The notes under the pieces are model-generated. The model did no database searches, was not told where the DNA came from, and was given only the letters and a program-made list of their open reading frames with translations. A stretch of DNA of 64,000 nt from JANSXG01 sp024743075 (lineage in GTDB: Bacteria > Planctomycetota > Phycisphaerae > Phycisphaerales > UBA1924): positions 496,001-560,000 of the forward strand of contig CP159477.1 of the NCBI GenBank assembly GCA_042140185.1. The letters run 5' to 3'. The first letter of the stretch is position 1, and the number at the start of each line of letters is the position of its first letter. Positions 45,467-54,605 of this stretch are shown one piece after another. A program made the translations under genes and the position numbers.

Positions 45467-47431
45467 TCAGCTATTCCCGCCGCCGCGCTTTCGCTTGACC
45501 TTCTTCTTGACGACCTTCTTCTTCACACGCCGCTTTTTCCTGGGCGGGTCCGATTCGCCGAAGAGGTTCCGATCGCTATCGTCGTCATCGTCATCGTCAT
45601 CGTCATCGTCGGAGACGCGCTCGCGTTCGTCGGCGATGGCGTCGAGGTCGAGGTCGGAGCCGCGCGAGGCTTCGGTCTTGACGGGCGGCCCGTCGTTGCT
45701 GTTGAACTCGCGGATGAACACCGAGTCGTCCTTGGCGAGGCGTCCACCGTCGTCAACGACCTTGCCCTCTTCGTCGAGGATGTCGTCGAACTGGGCGGTC
45801 TTGGACTCCGCGGTCGCGAGCAGCGCGGCGTAGAGCTCTTCAGTGTCGACGCCGGTGATGTGGTTGCAGGCTTTGGAGATCTCGCCGATGTAGCGCTTGA
45901 ACACGCCGCGGCGCTCGCCCTCGCGCTTCATGCGCTGGCGTCGGCGGAGGTAGGTGCCGAGCTTGCGCCCGCAGTCCTGCAGCGCGAGCTTCATCTCCTT
46001 GCGGATCTCGTCGTAGTCGGCGATGGCTTCCTTGGACTCGCTGGTGAAGGGCACCCAGACCGAGGCCATGTGGATCATGAAGATGATCGGGCCCTGGGGC
46101 AGGCCGTTGCGCGGCTGCTGGAGCTGGTAACCGCGCCAGTTGGTTTCGAGCACGGCCTTGAAGCTGGAGCAGGCCGACTGCTGGTACTGCAGCGGCACGC
46201 GGTTGGCGAAGCGGAAGACCTTGGCGGTTTCCTCGGAGGGCAGGTTGCCGCCGTAGGCGATGCCGGCCTCGATCACGAAGGGGCGTCCGCGATAGACCGC
46301 GGGGGGGCGGCTGGAAGCGGTGATGAACTCGGGCTCCATGCCCTGCTGCAGGCCCTTGAGCAGCGTTTTCACGCCGATGGGGCTCAGGCAGTTGGTCGGC
46401 GGGCCGATGACCTTGACCTCCTGCAGAGCCTTGTACATCTGCTCGGCTTCGTGGTGCCCGACGGACTTCACCCACGAGCGCGTGGTGAGCCCGGCGCGGT
46501 CGGTGACTTGTTGGGCGACCTTCGGGCCGATGCGACAGAACTCGTTCGAGAAGAACCCGCCGAGTTGGGAATTGTCGGTGCGCTCGAGCATGGAGATCAG
46601 GGTGCCCAGCTCGATGCCGTGCGGGTGCGGCTTGATCTCTTCGGGCTGCTCGGGGAGTTCGTCGACGCTGCGCTCGAAGACGATGCGCTCGCCGTCGGGG
46701 CTTTTGGAAGTGGGGGGTGTCTTGTACTCGAAGCGTGCGTGTGGGTTGGCGATGGCCGAGAGTTGGATGTATTCGTCGACCGAGCGCGCGCCGGTGAAGT
46801 ACTTGCCCTGCAATTCGATCTCGACGCGGGTGCCGGTGCCGGTCTTGCCTCCTGCGGTGAACAGTTCGTCGAACTCGGGCGCTTCTTCATCGCGGATGAC
46901 GTCGGCGCGGTTTTTCGAGGTGTCCATTTTGAGGATCATCTCGTGCGTGACCTTGCGCGGGCCGGGCTTGGAGAGGATGCGCACCGGCTTGCCGGTGGTG
47001 ATCAGGCCGTACATGCCGGCGGCGGAGATGCCGATGCCCTGCTGGCCTCGGCTCATCTTGAGGCGGTGGAACTTCGAGCCGTAGAGGAGGCGCCCGAAGA
47101 TATTCTCGATCTGCTTGCGGACGATGCCGGGACCGTTGTCCTGCACGATGACGACGTAGCGGTCTTCGGCGACCTTGGGCTTGTGGACGATCTCGACGGA
47201 GATGTCGGGCAGGATTCCGGCTTCCTCGCAGGCGTCGAGGGAGTTGTCGACGGCTTCCTTGATGGTTGTCAGCAGGGCCTTGCGCGGGTTATCGAAGCCG
47301 AGGAGGTGGCGGTTCTTGGCGAAGAACTCGGAGACGGAGATGTCACGCTGCTTGGTGGCCATCGACTCGGCGTCGGCGGGCTTGCGTGACGATTTGCGGC
47401 TCGACTTGCGAGATTGTGCTGCGGTCGCCAT
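45467..47431 (-). CDS. top6B: DNA topoisomerase VI subunit B
   Basis: A 654-residue ATPase subunit of topoisomerase VI. The GHKL nucleotide-binding motifs are complete: N-box EAVDNSLDA (59-67), DNGPG (98-102) and GQQGIGISA (129-137). A helix-two-turn-helix and transducer domain follow (GIAYGGNLPSEETAKVFRFANRVPLQYQQ). The C-terminal 80 residues are unusual: a run of aspartates, then a very basic tail (KKRRVKKKVVKKKVKRKRGG). Topo VI B dimerises on ATP binding and drives strand passage with subunit A. The next gene is a DHFR-like enzyme; top6A lies further downstream. Confidence 0.93.
   Translation of the reverse strand: MATAAQSRKSSRKSSRKPADAESMATKQRDISVSEFFAKNRHLLGFDNPRKALLTTIKEAVDNSLDACEEAGILPDISVEIVHKPKVAEDRYVVIVQDNGPGIVRKQIENIFGRLLYGSKFHRLKMSRGQQGIGISAAGMYGLITTGKPVRILSKPGPRKVTHEMILKMDTSKNRADVIRDEEAPEFDELFTAGGKTGTGTRVEIELQGKYFTGARSVDEYIQLSAIANPHARFEYKTPPTSKSPDGERIVFERSVDELPEQPEEIKPHPHGIELGTLISMLERTDNSQLGGFFSNEFCRIGPKVAQQVTDRAGLTTRSWVKSVGHHEAEQMYKALQEVKVIGPPTNCLSPIGVKTLLKGLQQGMEPEFITASSRPPAVYRGRPFVIEAGIAYGGNLPSEETAKVFRFANRVPLQYQQSACSSFKAVLETNWRGYQLQQPRNGLPQGPIIFMIHMASVWVPFTSESKEAIADYDEIRKEMKLALQDCGRKLGTYLRRRQRMKREGERRGVFKRYIGEISKACNHITGVDTEELYAALLATAESKTAQFDDILDEEGKVVDDGGRLAKDDSVFIREFNSNDGPPVKTEASRGSDLDLDAIADERERVSDDDDDDDDDDDSDRNLFGESDPPRKKRRVKKKVVKKKVKRKRGGGNS
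45578..45610 (-). repeat. Six-base tandem repeat coding poly-aspartate in top6B
   Basis: ATCGTC repeated on the plus strand (GACGAT on the coding strand) about five times, giving an uninterrupted run of aspartate codons. Copy number of such short repeats can vary between strains. Confidence 0.85.
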
Positions 47432-47638
47432 CCGTGGTGTCGCGCTCCGGTTGGAGGAGGGGATCGGCTCGGCGGCTCCGCCGCCAACGTGCCGAGTCTA
47501 GCAAGACTTGCGGGGCATGCGCGATCGGGCCCGGACGCAAAATACGCTATGATCCTCGGCCCGGCGGCGGAGGAGCCGTCCGGTCCCCTCACCCACGACA
47601 GACCGAACCATCGCCGCGAGCGAGAAGGACATCGACCC

Positions 47639-48109
47639 ATGGAAACGACCCTGATCATTCTCAAGCCCGACGCCGTTCAGCGTGGCCTGATGGGCAAGAT
47701 CATCACCCGCTTCGAGGAGAAGGGCCTGCAGATCGTCGGCGCAAAGATGATGCAGATCTCCGATGAACTCGCGGCGACGCACTACCAGGACCACAAGGGC
47801 AAGCCGTTCTACGACGGGCTCGTCGGGTTCATGACCTCCAGCCCGGTGCTGGTTATGGCCGTTCGCGGCGTGGGGGCGATCGCGATCAGCCGCTCGATGA
47901 TGGGCGCGACCTTCGGTTCCAAGGCCGACTCGGGCACCATCCGTGGTGACTTCGGCGTCTCCAACTCGTTCAACCTGATCCACGGTTCGGACTCGCCGGA
48001 AGCCGCCCAGCGCGAACTCGGCCTGTTCTTCAACGACGGCGAGGTGCTCGAGTATGAGCGCCCGATCAACAAGTGGGTCTACGACTACGCCGGCGGCAAC
48101 CCGGAGTAA
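47639..48109 (+). CDS. ndk: Nucleoside diphosphate kinase
   Basis: A 156-residue enzyme that balances nucleoside triphosphate pools. It opens METTLIILKPDAVQRGLMGKI, with Lys9 at the active site; IRGDFGVSNSFNLIHGSDS contains phospho-acceptor His115; and the C-terminus NKWVYDYAGG is slightly longer than in Escherichia coli. GAAGGA lies 10 bases before the ATG, which settles the start inside a longer frame. It is divergent from top6B and has its own terminator. Confidence 0.96.
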   Translation: METTLIILKPDAVQRGLMGKIITRFEEKGLQIVGAKMMQISDELAATHYQDHKGKPFYDGLVGFMTSSPVLVMAVRGVGAIAISRSMMGATFGSKADSGTIRGDFGVSNSFNLIHGSDSPEAAQRELGLFFNDGEVLEYERPINKWVYDYAGGNPE

Positions 48110-48133
48110 GCCCCTGCCTCAATGTGACTCTCG

Positions 48134-48160
48134 AAGCCCACCCACGAGGTGGGCTTTTTC
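48134..48160 (+). terminator. Intrinsic terminator of ndk
   Basis: AAGCCCACC and GGTGGGCTT pair in a 9-bp stem with a 5-base loop, followed by a T-run (48134-48160). The convergent heme A synthase gene ends 20 bases further. Confidence 0.85.
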
Positions 48161-48179
48161 GTGGGCGGCGATTGGAGGA

Positions 48180-49697
48180 TCAGGCTGGAACGGGTACGCG
48201 CGCCTGCTCTGACGATCTGGCGGAACCCGGCGCAACCAGACGGTAGGTCCAGACGGCGAGCATCGCGCCGAGCGCAAGCAGGGCTGCGCCGGTCATCTGG
48301 TGCATCGTCGCGACGAGCACGGAGGACGCGGGACGCTCTGCGGTCAGGGGCGTGGTGCCGAGGGCTTCGTCGTAGTGGGGGACGACGACCATGAGGGCGA
48401 CCCAGCCGAGACAGAACTGGAGGAACACGACCCCGAGGACGCCGCGTCCGAGCAGGGGAAGGGGCCTCGAATCGCCGTGACGCAGGACTGCGCGACCGGC
48501 GACGAAGAACGCGAGCCCGGTGACGATCACCGAGAACCCGATGTGCGAGTAGAGGGCGTGGGTGTGCTGGAAGTGACGGGTGACCGACCCGAGCGAGAGT
48601 TGGAGAACCACGGTGACGAGAAACGCCGGTGCCGCGAGACGCAGCAGGCCGTCGGCCTTGCCCGCGAAGGCGGCCGTCCGGGCCCAGCGGACCGAGAGCA
48701 CGCAGGCGATGACGCAGAGGAAGGCGAAGGTCAACTGGCCGGTGATCCCGTGGACGACGGCGAGGCCGAGGGAGGTTGTGTTGTCGGTGGTGAGTGCGAG
48801 CGAGCGTGAAATCTCGGGCATCGCCTCAACGGCGTTGCTCCACGATTCCTGATCCGTCGACCCGTCGGCGAGCACAACTCGGAAACCGCCGATGACGCCC
48901 TGCACGAGGACCGCGAGGCCGGCTCCGAACGAGAGCAGCGTGGCCACACCGTAAAACCGACTGCGGTCCGAGTCGGCGCGCTTGGCACCAATCCACGCGG
49001 TCAGCGTGTACAGAAAAAGGCCGAGGGCAGCGACACCGGCGAGAGAGCCGAAGAGTCGGTGGGTGTGCTCGTAGAGCTTGCCGCCGGTCATGGACGCGAC
49101 GGGGTAGAGAAACATGTTGGTGGCGTAGGTGTTGGGCCAGTCCGGAACGGCGAGCCCGGCCTGATTGGAGGTCGTCAGCCCACCCGTGAAGAGGACCGGA
49201 ACGACAGCGAAGGCAGCGACCCAGGCAAACCGGGTGACCCATCGGTCGTGACTTGAGTCCTCGAAATCGGTTTTCTCATCGGACGCGAGAAAACGGCTGC
49301 CCAGCATCGCGCCAACGATGCCGATCACGACGCCTATAGAGAGGTATCCGGCGACCATGATTCCCGCGTCCGGCCGGACCGCTTGGTCGGCCTGGACGCG
49401 GACGGGCTCTGTGAGGACCGAGCCGAGGATGAGCAGGTTCAGGACGCTGGTGGTCAGGCCGGTCGCAAGCCCCAACTTCCACGCGGCGCGGTCCCGTGAG
49501 GCGTAGCGTCCGGCGAGGACTGAACCCCCAGTCTGGGCAAGGATGAGCGCAACCCCGGTGAGCCACGGCTCTGCGGTGAGGCCCTGAAGGTGAAGGAAAA
49601 ACGCGATCAGCCACATGACTACCGTCGTCGCGAAGCCGACGACGATTCCGATGCGCCAAGCGGGGTAGTGCGAGCGGGTGGCGTGCTTGCTCTGCAT
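48180..49697 (-). CDS. ctaA: Heme A synthase, COX15/CtaA family, with extended N-terminus
   Basis: A 505-residue polytopic membrane protein that oxidises heme O to heme A for cytochrome oxidase. Heme-ligand histidines occur in the two repeated halves: KLYEHTHRLFGS and VVHGITGQLTF, then HFQHTHALYSHIGF and TMHQMTGAALL. Compared with CtaA of about 300-340 residues, it has an extra 150-residue N-terminal region with four or so membrane segments (VVGFATTVVMWLIAFFLH and following). ATG 49697 is the first start that keeps the membrane topology. It is divergent from the alternative complex III operon and supplies the cofactor of the caa3 oxidase. Confidence 0.88.
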   Translation of the reverse strand: MQSKHATRSHYPAWRIGIVVGFATTVVMWLIAFFLHLQGLTAEPWLTGVALILAQTGGSVLAGRYASRDRAAWKLGLATGLTTSVLNLLILGSVLTEPVRVQADQAVRPDAGIMVAGYLSIGVVIGIVGAMLGSRFLASDEKTDFEDSSHDRWVTRFAWVAAFAVVPVLFTGGLTTSNQAGLAVPDWPNTYATNMFLYPVASMTGGKLYEHTHRLFGSLAGVAALGLFLYTLTAWIGAKRADSDRSRFYGVATLLSFGAGLAVLVQGVIGGFRVVLADGSTDQESWSNAVEAMPEISRSLALTTDNTTSLGLAVVHGITGQLTFAFLCVIACVLSVRWARTAAFAGKADGLLRLAAPAFLVTVVLQLSLGSVTRHFQHTHALYSHIGFSVIVTGLAFFVAGRAVLRHGDSRPLPLLGRGVLGVVFLQFCLGWVALMVVVPHYDEALGTTPLTAERPASSVLVATMHQMTGAALLALGAMLAVWTYRLVAPGSARSSEQARVPVPA

Positions 49698-50048
49698 GAT
49701 CGAATGATATGGCGCGGTCGAACCATTTGCCTCCGTCGCGCATAGTGTTACAGTAATTTTTCTTGTTTGACAGAAGTCGGCGAGGCTCTGATTCGACATA
49801 CTCGACTGGCCTGTGTGGGCACCCATTGAGACTGAGTATCAGTTGTTGAGGGGTTCTCAGGGCGGGTTGACAGCGATGGAGCGGGCCATGTCTACTACTG
49901 CCTGACTGCAATCTGTACGGTCTGCGAGCATTTTGCCCATTTTCCCTGCCACGGGAGGGCGAGGTGTTTTCGGACCTACCCGGGTTGTTTGGGTCTTGGT
50001 CTGAACGGCGGCTCTTTGTCGCCACCACAGAGATTTCAGGAGCTGCTC
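49698..50048. other. Divergent promoter region between ctaA and the act operon
   Basis: About 350 bases; an AT-richer patch at 49735-49790 contains TTGACA at 49767-49772. A good -10 at standard spacing is not obvious. No gene is supported. It probably carries the control region for the whole respiratory operon. Confidence 0.45.
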
Positions 50049-50777
50049 GTGTCGACGCTCTTTCCCCAGTGGATGAATGCCCTCCCGGGCGCTGTGGCCG
50101 TGGGCCTTGGCGCGGCCGGCGTCGGTGTCATCGGCGGCGTGTGGTACTACTTCACCCCCAGTTACTGGGAAGTGGGGTACATGCCGGAACAGCCCGTGGC
50201 GTTTTCGCACCAGATTCACGCGGGACAGCTCGGCATGGACTGTCGGTATTGCCACACCAACGTGGAAGACTCGAGCCACGCGAACGTGCCGGACACCGCG
50301 ACCTGCATCAACTGCCACGCTGGCGACGATGAACTCGGCGGCTATTTCAACATCGATCTCTGGGAGGCCCACAAGGTCAATCAGAACCTGGTGAAGGTCC
50401 GCACCGCGTACGCGGAAGAGAAGCCGATTCAGTGGCGCCGGATCCACAAGGTTCCCGACTACGCGCACTTCAACCACGCGGTTCACCTGAACGCCGGCGT
50501 TTCGTGCTACTCGTGCCACGGGCGCATCGATCAGATGGAAGTGGTCTACCAGAAGGAAAGCCTGTCGATGGGCTGGTGCCTGGAATGCCATCGCGAGCCG
50601 GAGAAGTACCTCGTCGATGTCGACGGCGTTCTCGACCCGGAGAACCCGGTTCGGATCACGGACCTCGCGACCGTCGAGAAGTTGCTCAACAGCCCCGACC
50701 AGCGCGAGCGCGGCTTGAAACTGGTCGAGACCAAGCAGCTCCAGCCGCCGGAACACTGCGCGGCCTGTCACTACTGA
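50049..50777 (+). CDS. actA: Alternative complex III pentaheme cytochrome c subunit ActA
   Basis: A 242-residue periplasmic multiheme cytochrome c with one N-terminal membrane anchor (about 15-35). Five CxxCH heme sites: CRYCH (65-69), CINCH (86-90), CYSCH (153-157), CLECH (177-181) and CAACH (237-241). ActA carries electrons in the quinol:electron acceptor oxidoreductase known as alternative complex III. The start is GTG 50049, with AGGAG six bases upstream. First gene of the actABCDEF operon. Confidence 0.9.
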   Translation: MSTLFPQWMNALPGAVAVGLGAAGVGVIGGVWYYFTPSYWEVGYMPEQPVAFSHQIHAGQLGMDCRYCHTNVEDSSHANVPDTATCINCHAGDDELGGYFNIDLWEAHKVNQNLVKVRTAYAEEKPIQWRRIHKVPDYAHFNHAVHLNAGVSCYSCHGRIDQMEVVYQKESLSMGWCLECHREPEKYLVDVDGVLDPENPVRITDLATVEKLLNSPDQRERGLKLVETKQLQPPEHCAACHY

Positions 50778-50876
50778 GACCCGCCCGCCCCGACCACCCC
50801 GTCGCCCCATCAGGGCACGCAAACGACTCCCTCGGCCCGCGGATCTCCGACGGGCCACTCAAGCAAGCGAGACGCG

Positions 50877-53800
50877 ATGAGCAAGCTCGATCAATGCCCT
50901 TCAAGCAAGAAGCAAGGCCTGCCGGTGGACAAGGCTTCGGGTCCGCGTGAGCGCAGCCACGCGACCGGCAAGACCTACTGGCGCAGCCTCGACGATCTGG
51001 CGCAGACCTCTGAGTTCAAGGAGTTCCTGCATCGCGAGTTCCCGGCGAACGCCTCGGAGCTGCTCTCGGGTTCTCGCCGCGACTTCCTGAAGATCATGGG
51101 CGCGAGCGTCGCGCTCGCCGGCGCCGCGACCATGCCCGGCTGCCGTCGTCCCGATCACAAAATCATCGCGTACAACCGCAAGCCCGAAGAGATCATCCAC
51201 GGCAAGCCGCTGTTCTACGCGACCTCGCGTCGGCGCCCGAACGGCGGGGTTGACCTGCTGCTCGCCGAAACCTTCGAGGGTCGACCGACCAAACTCGAGG
51301 GCAACCCGCTCGACTACGCCAGCGGCGGCGCGCTCACGATGCACGCGCAGGCCAGCGTGCTCGACCTGTACGACCCGGACCGCTCGCCGGACATCATCGA
51401 GAAGATGGCCGAGAGCCGGGGCACACCGTTCAGTGTTCGTCGCTGGTCGGAGTTCACGGAGTTCGCCGGTTCCCACTTCGCGCAGTTCGACGAAACGCGC
51501 AGGCGCGGGCTGTCGTTCCTCGTCGAGAAGGTGTCGAGCCCGTCCCGAGATCGCTTGCGCGACGCGATCCGCACCCGCTGGCCCGAAGCGAAGTGGCTTC
51601 CGTACAGCGCGACCGAGAACGCCTCCTCGATCGAGGGCACGGCGATCGCGTTCGGTGCTCCGAAGGATGTCGAATACGACCTCTCGCGTGCGGATGTCAT
51701 CGTCTCGCTCGACTGCGACTTCCTCGGCGGCGAGTCGACGCTCGAGGGCCTCCGCGGCTACGGGCGGAACCGCATCCGCGAGGGCGCGAACGGTCGCGAA
51801 GCGCGCGACACGAGAATGAGCCGCATCTACACCGCCGACTCGCAGATGAGCCTGACCGGCGGCCAGTCGGACCACCGACTCAACGTGCACGTTGACGCGG
51901 TCGGCGCTGTCGCCATCGCGCTCGCGGAGGCGGTCCTGAACCACCCGAACCTCCGCGGCCAGATGCGGACCGCCGGAGCGGGCCTTCGCTCGGCGCTCGA
52001 GCAGGCGCGTTCGCAGGCGATCGACCTCACCGAAGTCGCGCACGCCGCGGACTGGGCGAATTGGGCCGCCGACGACCTGATCAAGAACCGCGGTCGCTCG
52101 GTGGTGATGCCGGGTCGGTCGCAACCCGCTTCGGTCCACGCGCTCGCCGCGGCGATCAACCACCTGCTCGACAACGACACGGAGACCGTCAAGTACCGCC
52201 CGATGTCGCGTGACCTGCGTGCGTCGAGCGTCGATTCGGTCCGTTCGGTGGTCGAGGATGCCCGCGCCAGATCGCTGACGACGCTCGTCACGATCGGCGC
52301 GAACCCGGTGTTCACCGCTCCGGCCGATCTCAACTTCGCGGAAGCCGTGGCGCAGGTTCCGGTTCGCATCCATCTGGGTGATCCGGATGAGACCGCCGAA
52401 GCCGCGACGTGGTTCCTCGGTCGCACCCATTTCCTCGAGGAGTGGAACGACGCCGAGGCGCCCAACGGCACACGCTCGATCACGCAGCCGATGATCAAGC
52501 CGCTGTACGACTACCACTCCGATCTCGAACTGCTCGCCGCGATCCTCGGGGAGTCGAACCCGGATGGCTACGCGGTCGTGCGCGACACGATGGAGCAGAC
52601 GCTCCGTCCGCGTTCGATGGACAACGCGTTCCGTCGCGCGTTGCACGACGGCATCGTTCCCGAGACGCGGGAGACGGTGCAGGCGGACCCGATCGTTTCG
52701 CCCCGCTGGTCGCAGATCGCGAGCGCGATCGCCGCTTCGGCATCGTCGTTCCGCACCGATCCGGACCGGATCGATGTGCTGATGCTTCCGGATCCGCACG
52801 TGCTCGACGGCCAGTTCGCCAACAACGGCTGGCTGCAGGAGTTGCCCGGTGCGGTCACGAAGGTGTCGTGGTCGAACCCGGCGATCGTGAACATGGCGAC
52901 GGCGAAGAAGCTGCGTCTGCGGACGGGCAAGAAACTCGTCAAGCCGCAGTACAGCCACACCGATGTGATGGAGATCGAGCACGAAGGTCGCACCGTTCGC
53001 TGCCCGATCTGGGTGATGCCCGGCGTGCCGGACAACCAGGTCATCGTGTGCTTCGGTCAGGGACGGCGCGTCGCCGGTCGCATCGGCGAAGGCACCGGTT
53101 ACGATCTCTACCCGATCCGCACGACCGGCTCGATGAGCGTCGCTCGCGGCGTGAAGGCCGGACGCGCCCGCGGCGTTCGTCCGGAACTCATCCCCAACAC
53201 GCAGGACCACTGGGTGATGGAAGGTCGCGACATCGTTCGCGATGTCGACCTCGAGGCGTGGAAGCGTCACGGCGACATGGAGCTGCTCTCCGAGAAGGAG
53301 ATCAAGAAGCTCAAGAAGGACGCCTACGGCAACTACCGCGAGGTCGAGGACATCAAGTTCGCGAACCGTCTCGGCATGGAGTCGCACACGCCGGTCAATC
53401 GCGACTCTTACCGCCAGAAGCAGATGCACAGCTACATGCAGCTGGTGCGCGACGAGTCGACCAACGACATGGTGCCGAAGCGCGATGCTCGCGGCCGGAT
53501 CGTCGGCATCGAGAACGACCACGGCAAGCGCATCCAGCAGTGGGGCATGTCGATCGACCTGACCAGCTGCATCGGCTGCGGTGCGTGCACGGTGGCCTGC
53601 CAGGCGGAAAATAACATCCCGATCGTCGGCCCCAAGGAAGTCGCCAAGGGTCGCGAGATGCAGTGGATCCGGGTGGACCGCTACTTCGGCACCGGTTCGG
53701 AGAACCCGCTCGGCGATCCGGACCCGCAGTTCTTTACGATGCCGGTTCCCTGCGTGCACTGCGAGAACGCGCCGTGCGAAGTGGTCTGCCCGGTCAACGC

Positions 53801-54605
53801 GACCGTGCACGGCCCCGAGGGCACGAACAACATGGCGTACAACCGCTGCATCGGCACGCGGTACTGCTCCAACAACTGCCCGTACAAGGTTCGCCGGTTC
53901 AACTACTTCGACTACGGCACCAAGCAGTTCCGCGGCGGTTTCGGTCAGCTCGGCGAACCGCTCGAAGGCCTGCCGGAGCACGTCCCCGATGCCTTGAAAC
54001 CCGCCAGCGAGCACTTCATCCCGCCGCGCCTGCGCGAGAAGAAGATCGAGGTCTCCACGCTGCAGTACAACCCGCACGTCACGGTCCGCAGCCGCGGCCT
54101 GATGGAGAAGTGCACGTACTGCATCCAGCGCGTGAACGCGGTGCGCGTCGAGACCAAGATCGCCGATCTCGAGATCATCCCCGACGGCTTCTTTCAGGTG
54201 GCCTGCGAGCAGGCGTGCCCGACCGGCGCGATCGTGTTCGGCGACATCTACGACTACACGGATTACCGCCAGGAGGATGGCACGACCCGGGAAGGCAGCC
54301 GCGTGAGCCTTGCGCGGAACAGCCAGCGCAGTTACGCCCTGCTGGCGTACCTCAACACTCGACCGCGGACGACGTACCAGATCCGGGTACACAACCCGAA
54401 CCCGGCCTGGATCGAAGAACTCGCGGCGTCCGGTGACTCCGCCGCTACGGACCGTCTCCACCGCTGGGAAGAGCCCTTCCACCACGGCGAAGACCATTCC
54501 GCGGACCACTCGGATGACCACTCCAATGACCACGGTGAAGAGCACGCCGCCGCCAAGCGGTTCGCCCTGCCGATTCTTGATGCGAATGGGGTAGAGATCG
54601 CATGA
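50877..54605 (+). CDS. actB: Alternative complex III iron-sulfur subunit ActB (molybdopterin-oxidoreductase-like)
   Basis: A 1242-residue fusion of a molybdopterin-oxidoreductase-like module (which binds no molybdenum in this family) and a four-cluster ferredoxin module. The N-terminus has a twin-arginine motif SRRDFLK (66-72) followed by a hydrophobic stretch, so folded export is likely; MPGC at 86-89 could be lipid-anchored. Cluster cysteines: CIGCGACTVAC (from 898), CVHCENAPCEVVC (from 959), CIGTRYCSNNC (from 991) and CTYCIQRV (from 1079) with CEQACPTGAI. The C-terminus is His/Asp rich. It overlaps actC by four bases. Confidence 0.93.
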   Translation: MSKLDQCPSSKKQGLPVDKASGPRERSHATGKTYWRSLDDLAQTSEFKEFLHREFPANASELLSGSRRDFLKIMGASVALAGAATMPGCRRPDHKIIAYNRKPEEIIHGKPLFYATSRRRPNGGVDLLLAETFEGRPTKLEGNPLDYASGGALTMHAQASVLDLYDPDRSPDIIEKMAESRGTPFSVRRWSEFTEFAGSHFAQFDETRRRGLSFLVEKVSSPSRDRLRDAIRTRWPEAKWLPYSATENASSIEGTAIAFGAPKDVEYDLSRADVIVSLDCDFLGGESTLEGLRGYGRNRIREGANGREARDTRMSRIYTADSQMSLTGGQSDHRLNVHVDAVGAVAIALAEAVLNHPNLRGQMRTAGAGLRSALEQARSQAIDLTEVAHAADWANWAADDLIKNRGRSVVMPGRSQPASVHALAAAINHLLDNDTETVKYRPMSRDLRASSVDSVRSVVEDARARSLTTLVTIGANPVFTAPADLNFAEAVAQVPVRIHLGDPDETAEAATWFLGRTHFLEEWNDAEAPNGTRSITQPMIKPLYDYHSDLELLAAILGESNPDGYAVVRDTMEQTLRPRSMDNAFRRALHDGIVPETRETVQADPIVSPRWSQIASAIAASASSFRTDPDRIDVLMLPDPHVLDGQFANNGWLQELPGAVTKVSWSNPAIVNMATAKKLRLRTGKKLVKPQYSHTDVMEIEHEGRTVRCPIWVMPGVPDNQVIVCFGQGRRVAGRIGEGTGYDLYPIRTTGSMSVARGVKAGRARGVRPELIPNTQDHWVMEGRDIVRDVDLEAWKRHGDMELLSEKEIKKLKKDAYGNYREVEDIKFANRLGMESHTPVNRDSYRQKQMHSYMQLVRDESTNDMVPKRDARGRIVGIENDHGKRIQQWGMSIDLTSCIGCGACTVACQAENNIPIVGPKEVAKGREMQWIRVDRYFGTGSENPLGDPDPQFFTMPVPCVHCENAPCEVVCPVNATVHGPEGTNNMAYNRCIGTRYCSNNCPYKVRRFNYFDYGTKQFRGGFGQLGEPLEGLPEHVPDALKPASEHFIPPRLREKKIEVSTLQYNPHVTVRSRGLMEKCTYCIQRVNAVRVETKIADLEIIPDGFFQVACEQACPTGAIVFGDIYDYTDYRQEDGTTREGSRVSLARNSQRSYALLAYLNTRPRTTYQIRVHNPNPAWIEELAASGDSAATDRLHRWEEPFHHGEDHSADHSDDHSNDHGEEHAAAKRFALPILDANGVEIA

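Noticed and set aside
50901..54545. A 1214-residue open frame on the minus strand opposite actB, and similar long antisense frames opposite pckA, rpoN, actC, coxA and the DUF4139 gene
   Set aside because: GC-rich codons leave long stop-free antisense frames. The sense proteins have full family motifs and the antisense ones show only repetitive R, A, V, D and H composition.
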